From NCBI GenBank assembly GCA_902802585.1, contig CADCMR010000004.1:1-64000 (forward strand): a stretch of DNA of 64,000 nt, read 5' to 3'. This DNA is from an uncultured bacterium. Its GTDB lineage: Bacteria; Verrucomicrobiota; Lentisphaeria; Victivallales; UBA1829. Shown here in pieces: positions 14,696 through 23,025 of the stretch (its first letter is position 1; every line of letters starts with the position of its first letter). Below the pieces are notes generated by a model. It saw nothing but the letters and a program-made list of their open reading frames with translations, ran no database searches and had not been told where the DNA came from. Both the position numbers and the translations under genes were made by a program.

Positions 14696-17600
14696 CTATG
14701 CCTCGTCGCCGTACTTCTTCGCGAGCTCCACGAGGGCGGCGAGGTCGAGCTTGCCGTTTCCGAGCATGGGCAGGGAATCCACGAGGATGAAGTTTTCCGC
14801 CTTCGGGATCCAGAGGTTCGGAATCTGGCGGTCCTTCAGCTGGCGGATCAGCTCGTCGGGAGCGAGGCGGCGCGCGTCGGTGTAGAAGACGATGAGCTTT
14901 TCGCCGTGCTTGGCGTCGGCGGCTCCGCAGACTGCGACGAGGCGTTCCTCCGGCTGGAGGATGTTGTTGATCTCGCGTTCGACGAGCTCGTGGGGGACCA
15001 TTTCTCCTGCGATCTTGGAGAACCGGGAGAGGCGGCCCGTGATGGTGATGAATCCGTTGCGGTTCATGTGGGCGATGTCGCCGGTCACGTACCAGCCGTC
15101 GCGGATGACTTCTGCGGTCTTGACGGGTTCGCCGAGGTAGCCCTTCATCACGATCGCGCCCTTCACGATCATGAGCCCGTCGGTGTCTTCTGGCATGAGC
15201 TCGAACGTGGACGGATCGACGATCTTTGCGCAGATGCCGGGGAGGGGGGCGCCGATGCTGCCGGGCTTGGCGACCTCCACGCCGAGCTCCATGCGGGAGT
15301 TTGCGACGTTGATGGAGACGACGGGGGAGAGTTCGGTGCAGCCGTAGCCCTCGGTGATTTCAAGCCCGGTGAGCTTGCGGAACTTCGCGGCGATGTCCTC
15401 GCGGAGGCGTTCCGCGCCAGTGATTGTGAGGCGGAGCGACTTGAAGTCCTCGCCCGTCCCCTTGCGCATGTAGAGCATGAGGAAGCTGGGCGTGGCGACC
15501 AGGATGGATATCTTCTGCTCGCGGATGACCTTCAGCGACAGGGCGGCGTCGAGGGCGTTTGCGATGAAGACGGCGCGCGTGCCGGTGACGACGGGGAGCC
15601 ACATGCAGACGGTGAGCCCGAAGGAGTGGAAGATCGGGAGGTTGCTGAGCACGCTGTCGGTCTTGCGCCAGCCGATCATGGCGGTCATGGCGGTGACGTC
15701 GGCGTTGATGTTGTGGTGGGTCAGCATGATGCCCTTCGGGATACCGGTGGAGCCGCTGGAGAAGATGAGCACGGCGATGCGGTTGACGTCCTGCCAGCTC
15801 TTCGGGGAGACGAGTTTGATGAGCTCCTCATGCGTGAGGAAGATGCAGGCGAGCAGCCAGATGTATTTCGAGCTCGGGCGTCCGATGTCCTTGGCGGCGT
15901 CCTCCAGGAACACCATTTCCGGCGTGGGCTTCATGCGGATCTTCTGGATGAAGACGCGGCTGGTCAGGATGTGCCTGATGTTCGCGATTTGCACGGCGTG
16001 GCGGTTGGCGGGGACGCCGGCGGTGAAGTTCATGACGGCGGGCTTGCGGTCCGCCATCTGGACGGCGGTGATCGTGCAGACGGCGGCAAGGCTGTTCGGC
16101 AGCATCACGCCGACGTATTCCTCGGATTCGTCGCAGATGCGGCGGATCCAGCGGCTGATGAGGATGGATTTCAGCATTAGCATGAAGAGCGGCGGATTCT
16201 GGAGTCCTTTCGCGTCGTCGAACTGCTGGATATTGCGGCGGAACGGGTGGTGTTTCGCCATCCAGGCGAACTGGCAGTGGAAGGGGCGTTCGCCGCGCTC
16301 GGGGATCAGCTCGGTGTCGGCGGCGAGCTCGGAGAGGATGATGCGGATTTCATACGCCGAAGTGCCGCGCGGGATCGGCTTGCCGACGGTCACGCTCGCC
16401 TTGTGCGGGAGTTCGTCCGGCCAGGTGAGTTTGAACTTGCCGTAGTAGCAGGAGAAGATGCTGCCCCAGGTCATGCCGATGCGGACCGGGATTACCGGGA
16501 TCTCCGGCATGTCGTCCGGCAGGAGCTCGCCGACGCCGTCCTTGAAGCTGGACATCGTGCCGTTCTTCGTGATGTCGCCCTCGGGGAAGACGCAGACGAT
16601 TTCTCCCTGGCGAAGCAGTTCGCGCGTGTATTCCAGCTGCGCTTTCAGCTGCTTTGGCTTGTTCGACGGGACCGAGATGAACCCGGCGGACCGGAAGAGC
16701 GGCCGCCAGAACGGCGCGTTGAAGTAGCTTTCGTGCATCATGAAGCGGATCGGGCGCGACGTGCACGCCTGGATGAAGAAGATGTCCACGAAGCTCGCGC
16801 GGTTCGCGATCAGCAGCGCCGGACCGTCCTCCGGCAGGTTCTCCACGCCGAACTTGCGCAGCCGGTACAGTGTGCAGAGCAGCGAGCGCATCAGGAACCG
16901 GAGCAGGAACTGCGGCATGATATAGAACGACGTCGCGCCCAGGATGATCGTGAGGCAAGCCAGGATCAGCGTGATCGAGTAGATGGACAGTCCGTAGTAG
17001 TACATCAGGAACGACATCAGGATCGAAAGCAGGATCCCGGCGGCGAACGGCAGGTAGAACCAGCTGAAGAACGGCGGGATCAGCTCGTGCCGGATGAAGT
17101 ATTTCTGGTACGCTTCGAGCGGGACCAGCATGATCCCTGCGAAGAATCCGAACACGAACAGCAGGACCATCAGCAGGCCGCCGCCCGTGTACTGGTCCGG
17201 GAACAGCGGCAGCAGTCCGATCAGCAGCGCGGCGAGCGTCATCACGGCGGTCGAGGACGGCACGAGCCCGATTTCGATCATGTCGCCGGAGAGCCTGCCC
17301 GCCGCGAGGCAGCCGAGCACGGCGCCGACCACGGGCGAGGCGATGATCGAATACAGGAAGATGTCGCTGCCGGACACGCCGGTCCCCGCGAACTGCACGG
17401 AAATGTACTGCATCGCCATCGAGGAGATCAGGATGATCGAGGCGAAGATGTAGCCTTCGCCGATCCCGGTCAGAACGAGCTCGCGGTACCGCTGCTGGAG
17501 CTTGAACGCCGTCACCCATTGCTGTTTCAGGTCGCGGAAGCGCAGTTTCCGGCAGAACGACTGGTTCGGGTTCAAATGCGACGCCAGGAGCAGGTTCAGC

Positions 17601-18160
17601 GTGGCGAGCATGACGCCCGCCGCGCCGATCGCCGCCGTGCTGGAAATGAAGTGGATGCAGAAGACCGCGGAAACCGTGCCGATGATGATCCCGAGGAACG
17701 TCATGGACTCCACAACGCCCGCGTTGCGCGAAAGCTCCTTCTTTTCGGCGGCGTCCGACAGGTAGATTTTCAGGGCGGGGCGGTAAAACGAGAATACCAC
17801 GCCCATGCATGCCGCGAAGACCAGCAGCGGCGCGGGACCGAGTTTCCTCACCGGAGCCAGGAAGAAGCTCCCGGCGAGGATCAGGAAGATTTCGACGGCG
17901 CGGCTGAACACCACCACGTTGCGCGCGGAGAAGCGCGTGCAGAGGAACTGGCAGAAGACGCTGGTGAACAGGAACGGGACCGTGTAGACCGCCGCCACCA
18001 GCAGCACGTTCAGCGCCTGCCGTTCAAAGACCGGGACTTCCCGGTTGATCAGGAGCGCGGAGTACGCGCAGACGTAGACGGGGATCAGCGCGCTAAGCAG
18101 CGCCAGTCCGCCGAGGATGCCTTTGTGGACAGGCTGTTTGGCAAAGGAATCGTTCATGCT
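14696..18160 (-). CDS. LplT-PlsC-acyl-ACP synthetase fusion (Aas-like)
   Basis: The 1154-residue, three-part protein is for lysophospholipid re-acylation. An N-terminal MFS/LplT-like transporter (about residues 1-415) would flip lysophospholipid inwards. A PlsC-type acyltransferase follows (about 430-620). An adenylate-forming acyl-ACP/CoA synthetase ends it (about 690-1130), with SSGSTGIPKG (about 800-810), YGCTELSP and TGDIAHMNRNGF. In the PlsC domain the catalytic His of the HX4D motif is Arg454 (NRASFVD, Asp459), so transacylation may be lost; FPEG is kept. Upstream in-frame ATGs at 18352 and 18337 lie at or before the predicted transcription start. I chose 18160, which has GGAG nine bases upstream; 18181 and 18211 are alternatives. 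A divergent MarR gene may regulate it. Confidence 0.88.
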   Translation of the reverse strand, partial: SMNDSFAKQPVHKGILGGLALLSALIPVYVCAYSALLINREVPVFERQALNVLLVAAVYTVPFLFTSVFCQFLCTRFSARNVVVFSRAVEIFLILAGSFFLAPVRKLGPAPLLVFAACMGVVFSFYRPALKIYLSDAAEKKELSRNAGVVESMTFLGIIIGTVSAVFCIHFISSTAAIGAAGVMLATLNLLLASHLNPNQSFCRKLRFRDLKQQWVTAFKLQQRYRELVLTGIGEGYIFASIILISSMAMQYISVQFAGTGVSGSDIFLYSIIASPVVGAVLGCLAAGRLSGDMIEIGLVPSSTAVMTLAALLIGLLPLFPDQYTGGGLLMVLLFVFGFFAGIMLVPLEAYQKYFIRHELIPPFFSWFYLPFAAGILLSILMSFLMYYYGLSIYSITLILACLTIILGATSFYIMPQFLLRFLMRSLLCTLYRLRKFGVENLPEDGPALLIANRASFVDIFFIQACTSRPIRFMMHESYFNAPFWRPLFRSAGFISVPSNKPKQLKAQLEYTRELLRQGEIVCVFPEGDITKNGTMSSFKDGVGELLPDDMPEIPVIPVRIGMTWGSIFSCYYGKFKLTWPDELPHKASVTVGKPIPRGTSAYEIRIILSELAADTELIPERGERPFHCQFAWMAKHHPFRRNIQQFDDAKGLQNPPLFMLMLKSILISRWIRRICDESEEYVGVMLPNSLAAVCTITAVQMADRKPAVMNFTAGVPANRHAVQIANIRHILTSRVFIQKIRMKPTPEMVFLEDAAKDIGRPSSKYIWLLACIFLTHEELIKLVSPKSWQDVNRIAVLIFSSGSTGIPKGIMLTHHNINADVTAMTAMIGWRKTDSVLSNLPIFHSFGLTVCMWLPVVTGTRAVFIANALDAALSLKVIREQKISILVATPSFLMLYMRKGTGEDFKSLRLTITGAERLREDIAAKFRKLTGLEITEGYGCTELSPVVSINVANSRMELGVEVAKPGSIGAPLPGICAKIVDPSTFELMPEDTDGLMIVKGAIVMKGYLGEPVKTAEVIRDGWYVTGDIAHMNRNGFITITGRLSRFSKIAGEMVPHELVEREINNILQPEERLVAVCGAADAKHGEKLIVFYTDARRLAPDELIRQLKDRQIPNLWIPKAENFILVDSLPMLGNGKLDLAALVELAKKYGDEA

Positions 18161-18585
18161 CCGGCGCTCCAGTCCGGACATGCCTTTGATGTTGCGGTTT
18201 TTATCCGGCATACGGCGGATTCGGGCGTAGGAAGGAGCCTGTGGCGCATGATCGTATCCATATCGTTTGGTGAGTGAATGATCGGGTGCAGGGGGACGGT
18301 TTGAGGTGAACGGCAGTTCCGCACGATCAAACCGCATCAAATAATATATCACGCGCGAAAAGCTTTTTCAATGCCTTTCTCTAAAAACATTTGAGAAAAG
18401 TAACAACTATCCAGGAAATAAATTTGGCAAATCGTAATATTTAATATAGCAAAAGCTGAAAAATGTACTGAAAACCGGAAAATATCCGAAAAAAGAAAAA
18501 CTTTACACAATAAATCATCCGGGAAAAACGTTAGAAGACTGATAGAACACGCCCCAACCCCCCATTATAATCAGGAAAAAACATC
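18161..18585. promoter_or_regulatory. Divergent control region between the LplT-Aas fusion and the MarR gene
   Basis: This 425-bp region holds a leader of about 180 nt for the fusion gene (18161-18337), its promoter (18344-18372) and about 190 bp of strongly AT-rich DNA (18373-18565). TATAAT at 18566-18571 reads toward the MarR gene, with only a poor -35. A MarR operator would be expected here, but I cannot point to a convincing palindrome. Confidence 0.5.
18344..18372 (-). promoter_or_regulatory. Promoter of the LplT-Aas fusion
   Basis: On the minus strand TTGAAA (18372-18367), 17 bp, TATATT (18349-18344), a near-perfect match to the local consensus. It excludes translation starts upstream of about 18337. 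Confidence 0.75.
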
Positions 18586-19062
18586 ATGTCTATCACGAAC
18601 AGACCGAAAACCGCGTGGACCATGCTCTTCCGTGTCGTCGACCGCCTGCGCGCGAAAAGCGCCCGCAACGTCGCGATCCCGAACATGAAGATCACGCTCG
18701 GCAAAATGCGCATCATCAACTATCTCTTTGTCCGCGAAGGTGAACCGCCGATGGTCAAGGAGATTGCCGAAATGTTCGGCCTGACCTCCGGCGCAGTCTC
18801 CCAGACGGTCGACGCGCTGGCCGCGGACGGCGTCGTGGAGCGCATCCCGTCCTCGGTCGACCGCCGGTCCGTGCATGTGTCGCTGACGCCCTTCGGCAAG
18901 AGCATCCGCAAGCAGCTGGAAGCGTACCTGAACGACGTGATGACCGGAATCCTGGACGAAGTGCCGGAGGAAAAACAGGAGGCGTTCCTGGAAGTCCTTC
19001 AGGACATGTCCGAGACCTTCACCGAGACGCAGCGCATCGCCCGCGAATCCATCAAGCGCTGA
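18586..19062 (+). CDS. MarR-family transcriptional regulator
   Basis: The 158-residue winged-helix repressor has a recognition region PPMVKEIAEMFGLTSGAVSQ (about residues 54-73). The wing SSVDRRSVHVSLTPFGK contains the conserved Asp-Arg pair of MarR proteins. Long dimerisation helices follow at the C-terminus. AGGA lies upstream of the ATG at 18586. It is divergent from the LplT-PlsC-synthetase fusion and upstream of an acyl-ACP thioesterase on the other strand. A fatty-acid-responsive role (FabT/FarR-like) is plausible but only inferred. Confidence 0.88.
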   Translation: MSITNRPKTAWTMLFRVVDRLRAKSARNVAIPNMKITLGKMRIINYLFVREGEPPMVKEIAEMFGLTSGAVSQTVDALAADGVVERIPSSVDRRSVHVSLTPFGKSIRKQLEAYLNDVMTGILDEVPEEKQEAFLEVLQDMSETFTETQRIARESIKR

Positions 19063-19103
19063 CGCATGGCTTTTGTGCCGTAGCGTCACGACATCCTGAA
19101 ATG

Positions 19104-19145
19104 AATAACGGCTCCTCCGCATGGAAGAGCCGTTATTGTCTTTTC
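19104..19145 (+). terminator. Intrinsic terminator of the MarR gene
   Basis: AATAACGGCTC (19104-19114) pairs perfectly with GAGCCGTTATT (19127-19137), followed by GTCTTTT. The A-rich left side may let it work for the opposing thioesterase operon too. Confidence 0.85.
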
Positions 19146-19171
19146 AGGTCAGGGGAGCGTGAATCAATGAA

Positions 19172-19894
19172 TCACTTTTCCGGGGCGGTGGAGAATTCGA
19201 AGACGGTGCAGAGGGCGGATTCGTTCGAGAGAGTGAACGTGAGACCGCCCGCGGGCGCATCGCGGTACAGGGCAGGAGTGATCAGCTCGCCGGGTCGTGC
19301 CTGCGCCTTGTATTCGAGGCGGAGCCGGTTGAACTTGAAATCCGCCGGGAGGTATTCCATCGTTTCGTCGAGGGAACGGTTGCTGTTGAAGTGCCCGAAC
19401 ATGTCCGCCTGATGCTCCTTGCCCCGGAAGGGCGCGAAGCGTTCCGGCTCCTGCCCGGGGAGCGTGATCTTGCGGGAGAGATATTCCATGGGGAGCGGCT
19501 GGTCGAAGCGGAGGTCGCGGACGATTTGCGCGGGAACCTTTCCGGGGCGTCCGGACGCGCGGTCAACGAACGCGCCGATAGCGGCGCAGAGGACGCAGAT
19601 TTCTCCCTTCGCGTCGTAGATGGTGGTGTTTCGGAACCCGAAAAAGTTCTTGCAGTCATAGACGTTTGTGCGGATCGTGAGGCGTTCGCCGTAGGCGGGC
19701 AGCCGGATGATCTCGACCTGCCGGAACGCCAGGAAGACCGCGATGCCGCTGTTTCGGAGATACACGGAGAACTCGTCCTCGGAATCCATCTGGAAGCATT
19801 CGCATTCCAGGAGGTAGTCGAGGGCGTGGCTGAGGCGGAGGCATCCGCCGGGCGCGGTATCGCTGATCGCGACGGTTCGTTCGATCTGAAACAT
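19172..19894 (-). CDS. Acyl-ACP thioesterase (FatA-like)
   Basis: The 240-residue protein has two hotdog halves, the layout of bacterial acyl-ACP thioesterases that release free fatty acids from acyl carrier protein. The first half has FRQVEIIRLPAYGERLTIRT. The second starts with the motif ADMFGHFNSNRS, equivalent to the D-x-N-x-H-x-N-N catalytic region of plant FatA/FatB. The ATG at 19894 has GGAG nine bases upstream; a longer upstream frame is not protein-like. It is the last gene of a minus-strand run that starts with hom, 46 bp after a secreted-protein gene. Confidence 0.82.
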   Translation of the reverse strand: MFQIERTVAISDTAPGGCLRLSHALDYLLECECFQMDSEDEFSVYLRNSGIAVFLAFRQVEIIRLPAYGERLTIRTNVYDCKNFFGFRNTTIYDAKGEICVLCAAIGAFVDRASGRPGKVPAQIVRDLRFDQPLPMEYLSRKITLPGQEPERFAPFRGKEHQADMFGHFNSNRSLDETMEYLPADFKFNRLRLEYKAQARPGELITPALYRDAPAGGLTFTLSNESALCTVFEFSTAPEK

Positions 19895-19940
19895 TGGTTT
19901 CGTTCTCCGTGTGTTGTTGGAACCGGACTGCTCCGTCCTG

Positions 19941-21047
19941 TCAGTTGGAGGATTTCGCCGGGATCTTGACCGTGCCGTCGGCGGCGGGAGCATCGGCGGC
20001 GGAGAACGGTTTCACGGTCCAGTCGACGGAATCCATGTCGGCGAAGAACTCGGCGAGCTTCGATGCGGCGGTGTCGTAGTCCTTCAGGATCAGCCCCTTG
20101 TCCGGGACGCTGGACTGGCGGACCTGGTCGAACGCCGAGTTGTTGTTGGAGTTGCGGTCGGATGCCTTCTGGATATCGTCAAGTGCCCTGACGTAGTCGA
20201 CGAACTTCGTGTAGACGCGGCTGAGGCGTTCGGACTCGGTGGTGGCGGAGACCGTCTTGCCGGGGAAATACGCGCGGTAGACGGGCTGGATCTGGATCGC
20301 GAGCTTCGTCATGCGTCTGAGGCGTTTTTCGAAGTCGGTGCGCCAGGCGGGGATTTCGATGAGCGAATCGAAGTGTTCGTAGGAGGCGTTGAAATACTCC
20401 ACGTCGCGCTTGAACTCCAGATACGGCAGGATGTTGCGGAAGCGCGGCGAGACGGAATACTTGCCGTTTCTCACCCCGAATCCGAGCGAGGAAAGCGTCT
20501 GAATCGCGCTTCCCGCCATGTGGAAGGAGAATCCGGCGGGCATCTGGTTCTGCGAGGAGCCCGTGCCCAGCGTCGTCGTGCCGCCTAATCCGGTATGTTC
20601 GCTGAGGGATTTGCCTGTTATGCGGGAGAGCGGGTCGTTCTGCGTGGCGACGTTGGATTTGCTGTTGTTTCTGTTCCGGTTCCGGTCCCGGTCCCTCTGG
20701 TTGTTCGAGGTCGTCGTGGCGGCGCTCTGGACGGGTGCCTGGAACGCCGTGCGGATGTTGTGCGCGTGCGTGGAGAGGTTGAGGTCTTCGCCGATGCCGA
20801 GCTCTGTGACGGTCTTCTGCAGCGTGTTCGCGTCGCTGACGAACCGATCGAGCGACGAGATGTAGCTCTGCCGGAATGAGGAGGAGACGGCGGATTCGCG
20901 CGCCTCGGCGAATCCGCTCATGACGGTCAGGAGTTCGCGGTCGAACCGGGACAGGATGTCTTCTTTCTCATCGGCGGCGGACGCCGTGCCGGCGAACAGC
21001 GCGACGGCGGCGGCGAGAATCGGGACGAACTGATTCAAACGTTTCAT
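19941..21047 (-). CDS. Secreted helical protein of unknown function
   Basis: The 368-residue protein has a good signal peptide (MKRLNQFVPILAAAVALFAG, then TASA before the mature part). The mature protein is largely helical. A hydrophilic insert of alternating Arg with Asp or Asn lies around residues 125-145 (RDRDRNRNRNN), and the C-terminal tail is Ala/Asp/Pro-rich. I recognise no catalytic motif. AGGAGG stands nine bases before the ATG at 21047. It sits 62 bp after the dCMP deaminase gene and 46 bp before the thioesterase gene, probably in one operon. Confidence 0.7.
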   Translation of the reverse strand: MKRLNQFVPILAAAVALFAGTASAADEKEDILSRFDRELLTVMSGFAEARESAVSSSFRQSYISSLDRFVSDANTLQKTVTELGIGEDLNLSTHAHNIRTAFQAPVQSAATTTSNNQRDRDRNRNRNNSKSNVATQNDPLSRITGKSLSEHTGLGGTTTLGTGSSQNQMPAGFSFHMAGSAIQTLSSLGFGVRNGKYSVSPRFRNILPYLEFKRDVEYFNASYEHFDSLIEIPAWRTDFEKRLRRMTKLAIQIQPVYRAYFPGKTVSATTESERLSRVYTKFVDYVRALDDIQKASDRNSNNNSAFDQVRQSSVPDKGLILKDYDTAASKLAEFFADMDSVDWTVKPFSAADAPAADGTVKIPAKSSN

Positions 21048-21109
21048 GTCAAGTCTCCTCCTGAAAAACAAATTGAAAAACGGAATCAAGCGGGGCGGGT
21101 TTGTCGCGG

Positions 21110-21580
21110 TCAATCCTCCTTGCCGGGGAGGGCGCGGAGGACCACGCCGGCCTCCTGCAGGATCCTGCGGGCGGTGCCGTCGATGGAATAATGCTCGTTG
21201 AAGACGACCTCGGCGATGCCGCCGTTGATGATCATTTTCGCGCAGAGGAGGCAGGGGCTGAACGTGGTGTAGAGGGTGGCGCCCTTGATGGAGATGCCGT
21301 GGTAGGCGGCCTGCACGATGGCGTTTTCCTCGCCGTGGGAGCAGAGGCATTCCTCCAGGGCGGTTCCGGACGGGGCGTCGGAATTGCAGCGCGGGCAACC
21401 GCCCTCGTTGCAGTTTTTGATGCCGCGCGGCGTGCCGTTGTAGCCGGTGGAGATGATGCGTTTGTCCTTCACGATGACGGCGGCGACGTGCCTGCGGCTG
21501 CAGTTGCTGCGCGCCGCGACGACCTTCGCGATCTCCATGAAATACTCGTCCCAGTCGGGTCTGTCCTGTTGGCTGCTCAT
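21110..21580 (-). CDS. Deoxycytidylate (dCMP) deaminase, ComEB-like
   Basis: The 156-residue zinc deaminase converts dCMP to dUMP for thymidylate synthesis. The catalytic zinc site is HGEEN (His82, Glu84) with PCLLC (Cys110, Cys113). An extra CNEGGCPRC cluster in the inserted loop (about residues 57-65) is typical of the dCMP deaminase group rather than of cytidine deaminases. GGAGG precedes the ATG. It lies 36 bp after the aspartokinase gene. Confidence 0.9.
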   Translation of the reverse strand: MSSQQDRPDWDEYFMEIAKVVAARSNCSRRHVAAVIVKDKRIISTGYNGTPRGIKNCNEGGCPRCNSDAPSGTALEECLCSHGEENAIVQAAYHGISIKGATLYTTFSPCLLCAKMIINGGIAEVVFNEHYSIDGTARRILQEAGVVLRALPGKED

Positions 21581-21616
21581 GTTCGGGGGCCTCCTGTTAT
21601 GCGGGGAAGGAAACGG

Positions 21617-23020
21617 TCATGCCTGGTGTTCGACGAATTCGCAGTGGAGCGCCTTCTGGGCGCATTCGAATTGCTCGCGTTCGATGACGAACTGGATGTT
21701 CACCTGGCGGATGGTCTGGTCGATGGCGAGCACGTTGACTCCGGCGGCGGACAGCGCGTTTGCGGCGCGGGCGAGGAATCCGGGGATCTTCATGTTGGAG
21801 CCGATGACGGAGACGATGGCGACCTTGGTCACGTGGATTTCGGCGTTCGGGAAGTCGCGGTGGATGCTTTCGAGGCAGTTGTTCAGGCGCTTGCTCTTCT
21901 CCGGCACGAAATGCGCGATCGTGTTGGCGTTCGTGGTCTTGGCGATGTAGTCGATGTCGCGGTCGGCGAGGTGCTTCGTGAGGCGGTAGTCATAGCCGGG
22001 TTCGCCGACCATTTCCGGGTCGAAGACCTCGACGCCGAGCAGGTCGGCGCGTCCGCAGATCATTTCGACGCGCGGATTCGGGGAGACGTATTCGCGGCTG
22101 ATGAGGGTGCCGGGGTGCGTCGGATCGAACGCGTTCTTCACGCGGATCGGGATTCCCTTCATCTCCATTTCCTTGGCGGCCTTCGAGTGGATCGCCTCCA
22201 TGCCCATGTCGGAGAGCTGGTCGGCGATGTCGAAATTGGTGTTGCCGATGACCTGGACCTTGTCGACGCCCATGAGCTTCGGATCGCCGGTCGAGAGGTG
22301 GAATTCCTTGTGGATGATGCCTTCGCGTGCGCCGGTGAGCACGGCGATCTTGCTGAACGTGATCTCGCTGTAGCCGCGGTCGAACCGGAGCATGATACCC
22401 GGGTCGAACTTCACGTAGCCGGTCACGATCGGGAGCTCGGCGGAGAAATCGACGCCCTCGAAACCGGCGAGGATCGCCTCGTCGAGCGTGCGGGATTCGG
22501 TCGAGCGCCAGCCGGAGAGGTCGATGAAGCGCGCGTTGACGCCGTTCGCCTTCAGGATCTGGACGGAGTTCCAGGCGCTGTGGACTTCGCCGACGGCGGC
22601 AAGGAATTCGCGGGTCATGGGCAGGTAGTCGCCGGGCCGCATGAACCCGTAGGAACGCATGTCCTCCAGATCCTGCAAAAATTTGTTGATGTCGTCGAGG
22701 CGACCGTTGATGAACTCGTTCGCTTTCTTCACGTTCAGACCGAGGAACCCGAACTCATGGTTGTAGTCGAGCATTTTTTCCCGGACACGGGCGAGGGCTT
22801 CGCGCCATTCGCCGCTGCCCGCCGTGAAGTGCCCGTACACGCCGGGCGCTCCGGTCTTCTTGTCCTCCAGCAGGAGGTTTGTGATGCCGGAATAGGCGGA
22901 GACGACGAAGATGCGGTTGTACATCTCGGCGGGGGTGCGGTCGGCGATGATGACGTTCTGCATGATCTCGCCGAAGCGGGACATGCTGGTCCCCCCGATC
23001 TTTTCGACAGTGTGGCTCAT
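21617..23020 (-). CDS. Aspartate kinase, ectoine-type subfamily
   Basis: Phosphorylates L-aspartate, the entry step to lysine, threonine and methionine. The 467-residue protein begins SHTVEKIGGTSMS instead of the usual KFGGTS. This N-terminus is characteristic of the Ask group first described from ectoine clusters (Ask_Ect). A kinase domain follows (to about residue 300, with DPKLMGVDKVQVIGN), then two ACT-like regulatory segments ending VNIQFVIE. I chose the ATG at 23020 over a TTG at 23029 because GAGGAG is 11 bases upstream. It follows hom by five bases, so the two are coupled. No ectoine genes are present. Confidence 0.9.
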   Translation of the reverse strand: MSHTVEKIGGTSMSRFGEIMQNVIIADRTPAEMYNRIFVVSAYSGITNLLLEDKKTGAPGVYGHFTAGSGEWREALARVREKMLDYNHEFGFLGLNVKKANEFINGRLDDINKFLQDLEDMRSYGFMRPGDYLPMTREFLAAVGEVHSAWNSVQILKANGVNARFIDLSGWRSTESRTLDEAILAGFEGVDFSAELPIVTGYVKFDPGIMLRFDRGYSEITFSKIAVLTGAREGIIHKEFHLSTGDPKLMGVDKVQVIGNTNFDIADQLSDMGMEAIHSKAAKEMEMKGIPIRVKNAFDPTHPGTLISREYVSPNPRVEMICGRADLLGVEVFDPEMVGEPGYDYRLTKHLADRDIDYIAKTTNANTIAHFVPEKSKRLNNCLESIHRDFPNAEIHVTKVAIVSVIGSNMKIPGFLARAANALSAAGVNVLAIDQTIRQVNIQFVIEREQFECAQKALHCEFVEHQA

Positions 23021-23025
23021 ATTGT

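Noticed and set aside
16247..18277. A 676-codon plus-strand frame opposite the LplT-Aas fusion
   Set aside because: It is Arg/Asp/Glu/His-rich with no protein-like domains and lies entirely antisense to a well-supported gene.
18161..18352. Longer N-terminus for the LplT-Aas fusion starting at 18352
   Set aside because: The predicted -10 (18349-18344) would lie inside the coding region and the extra 64 residues are not transporter-like.
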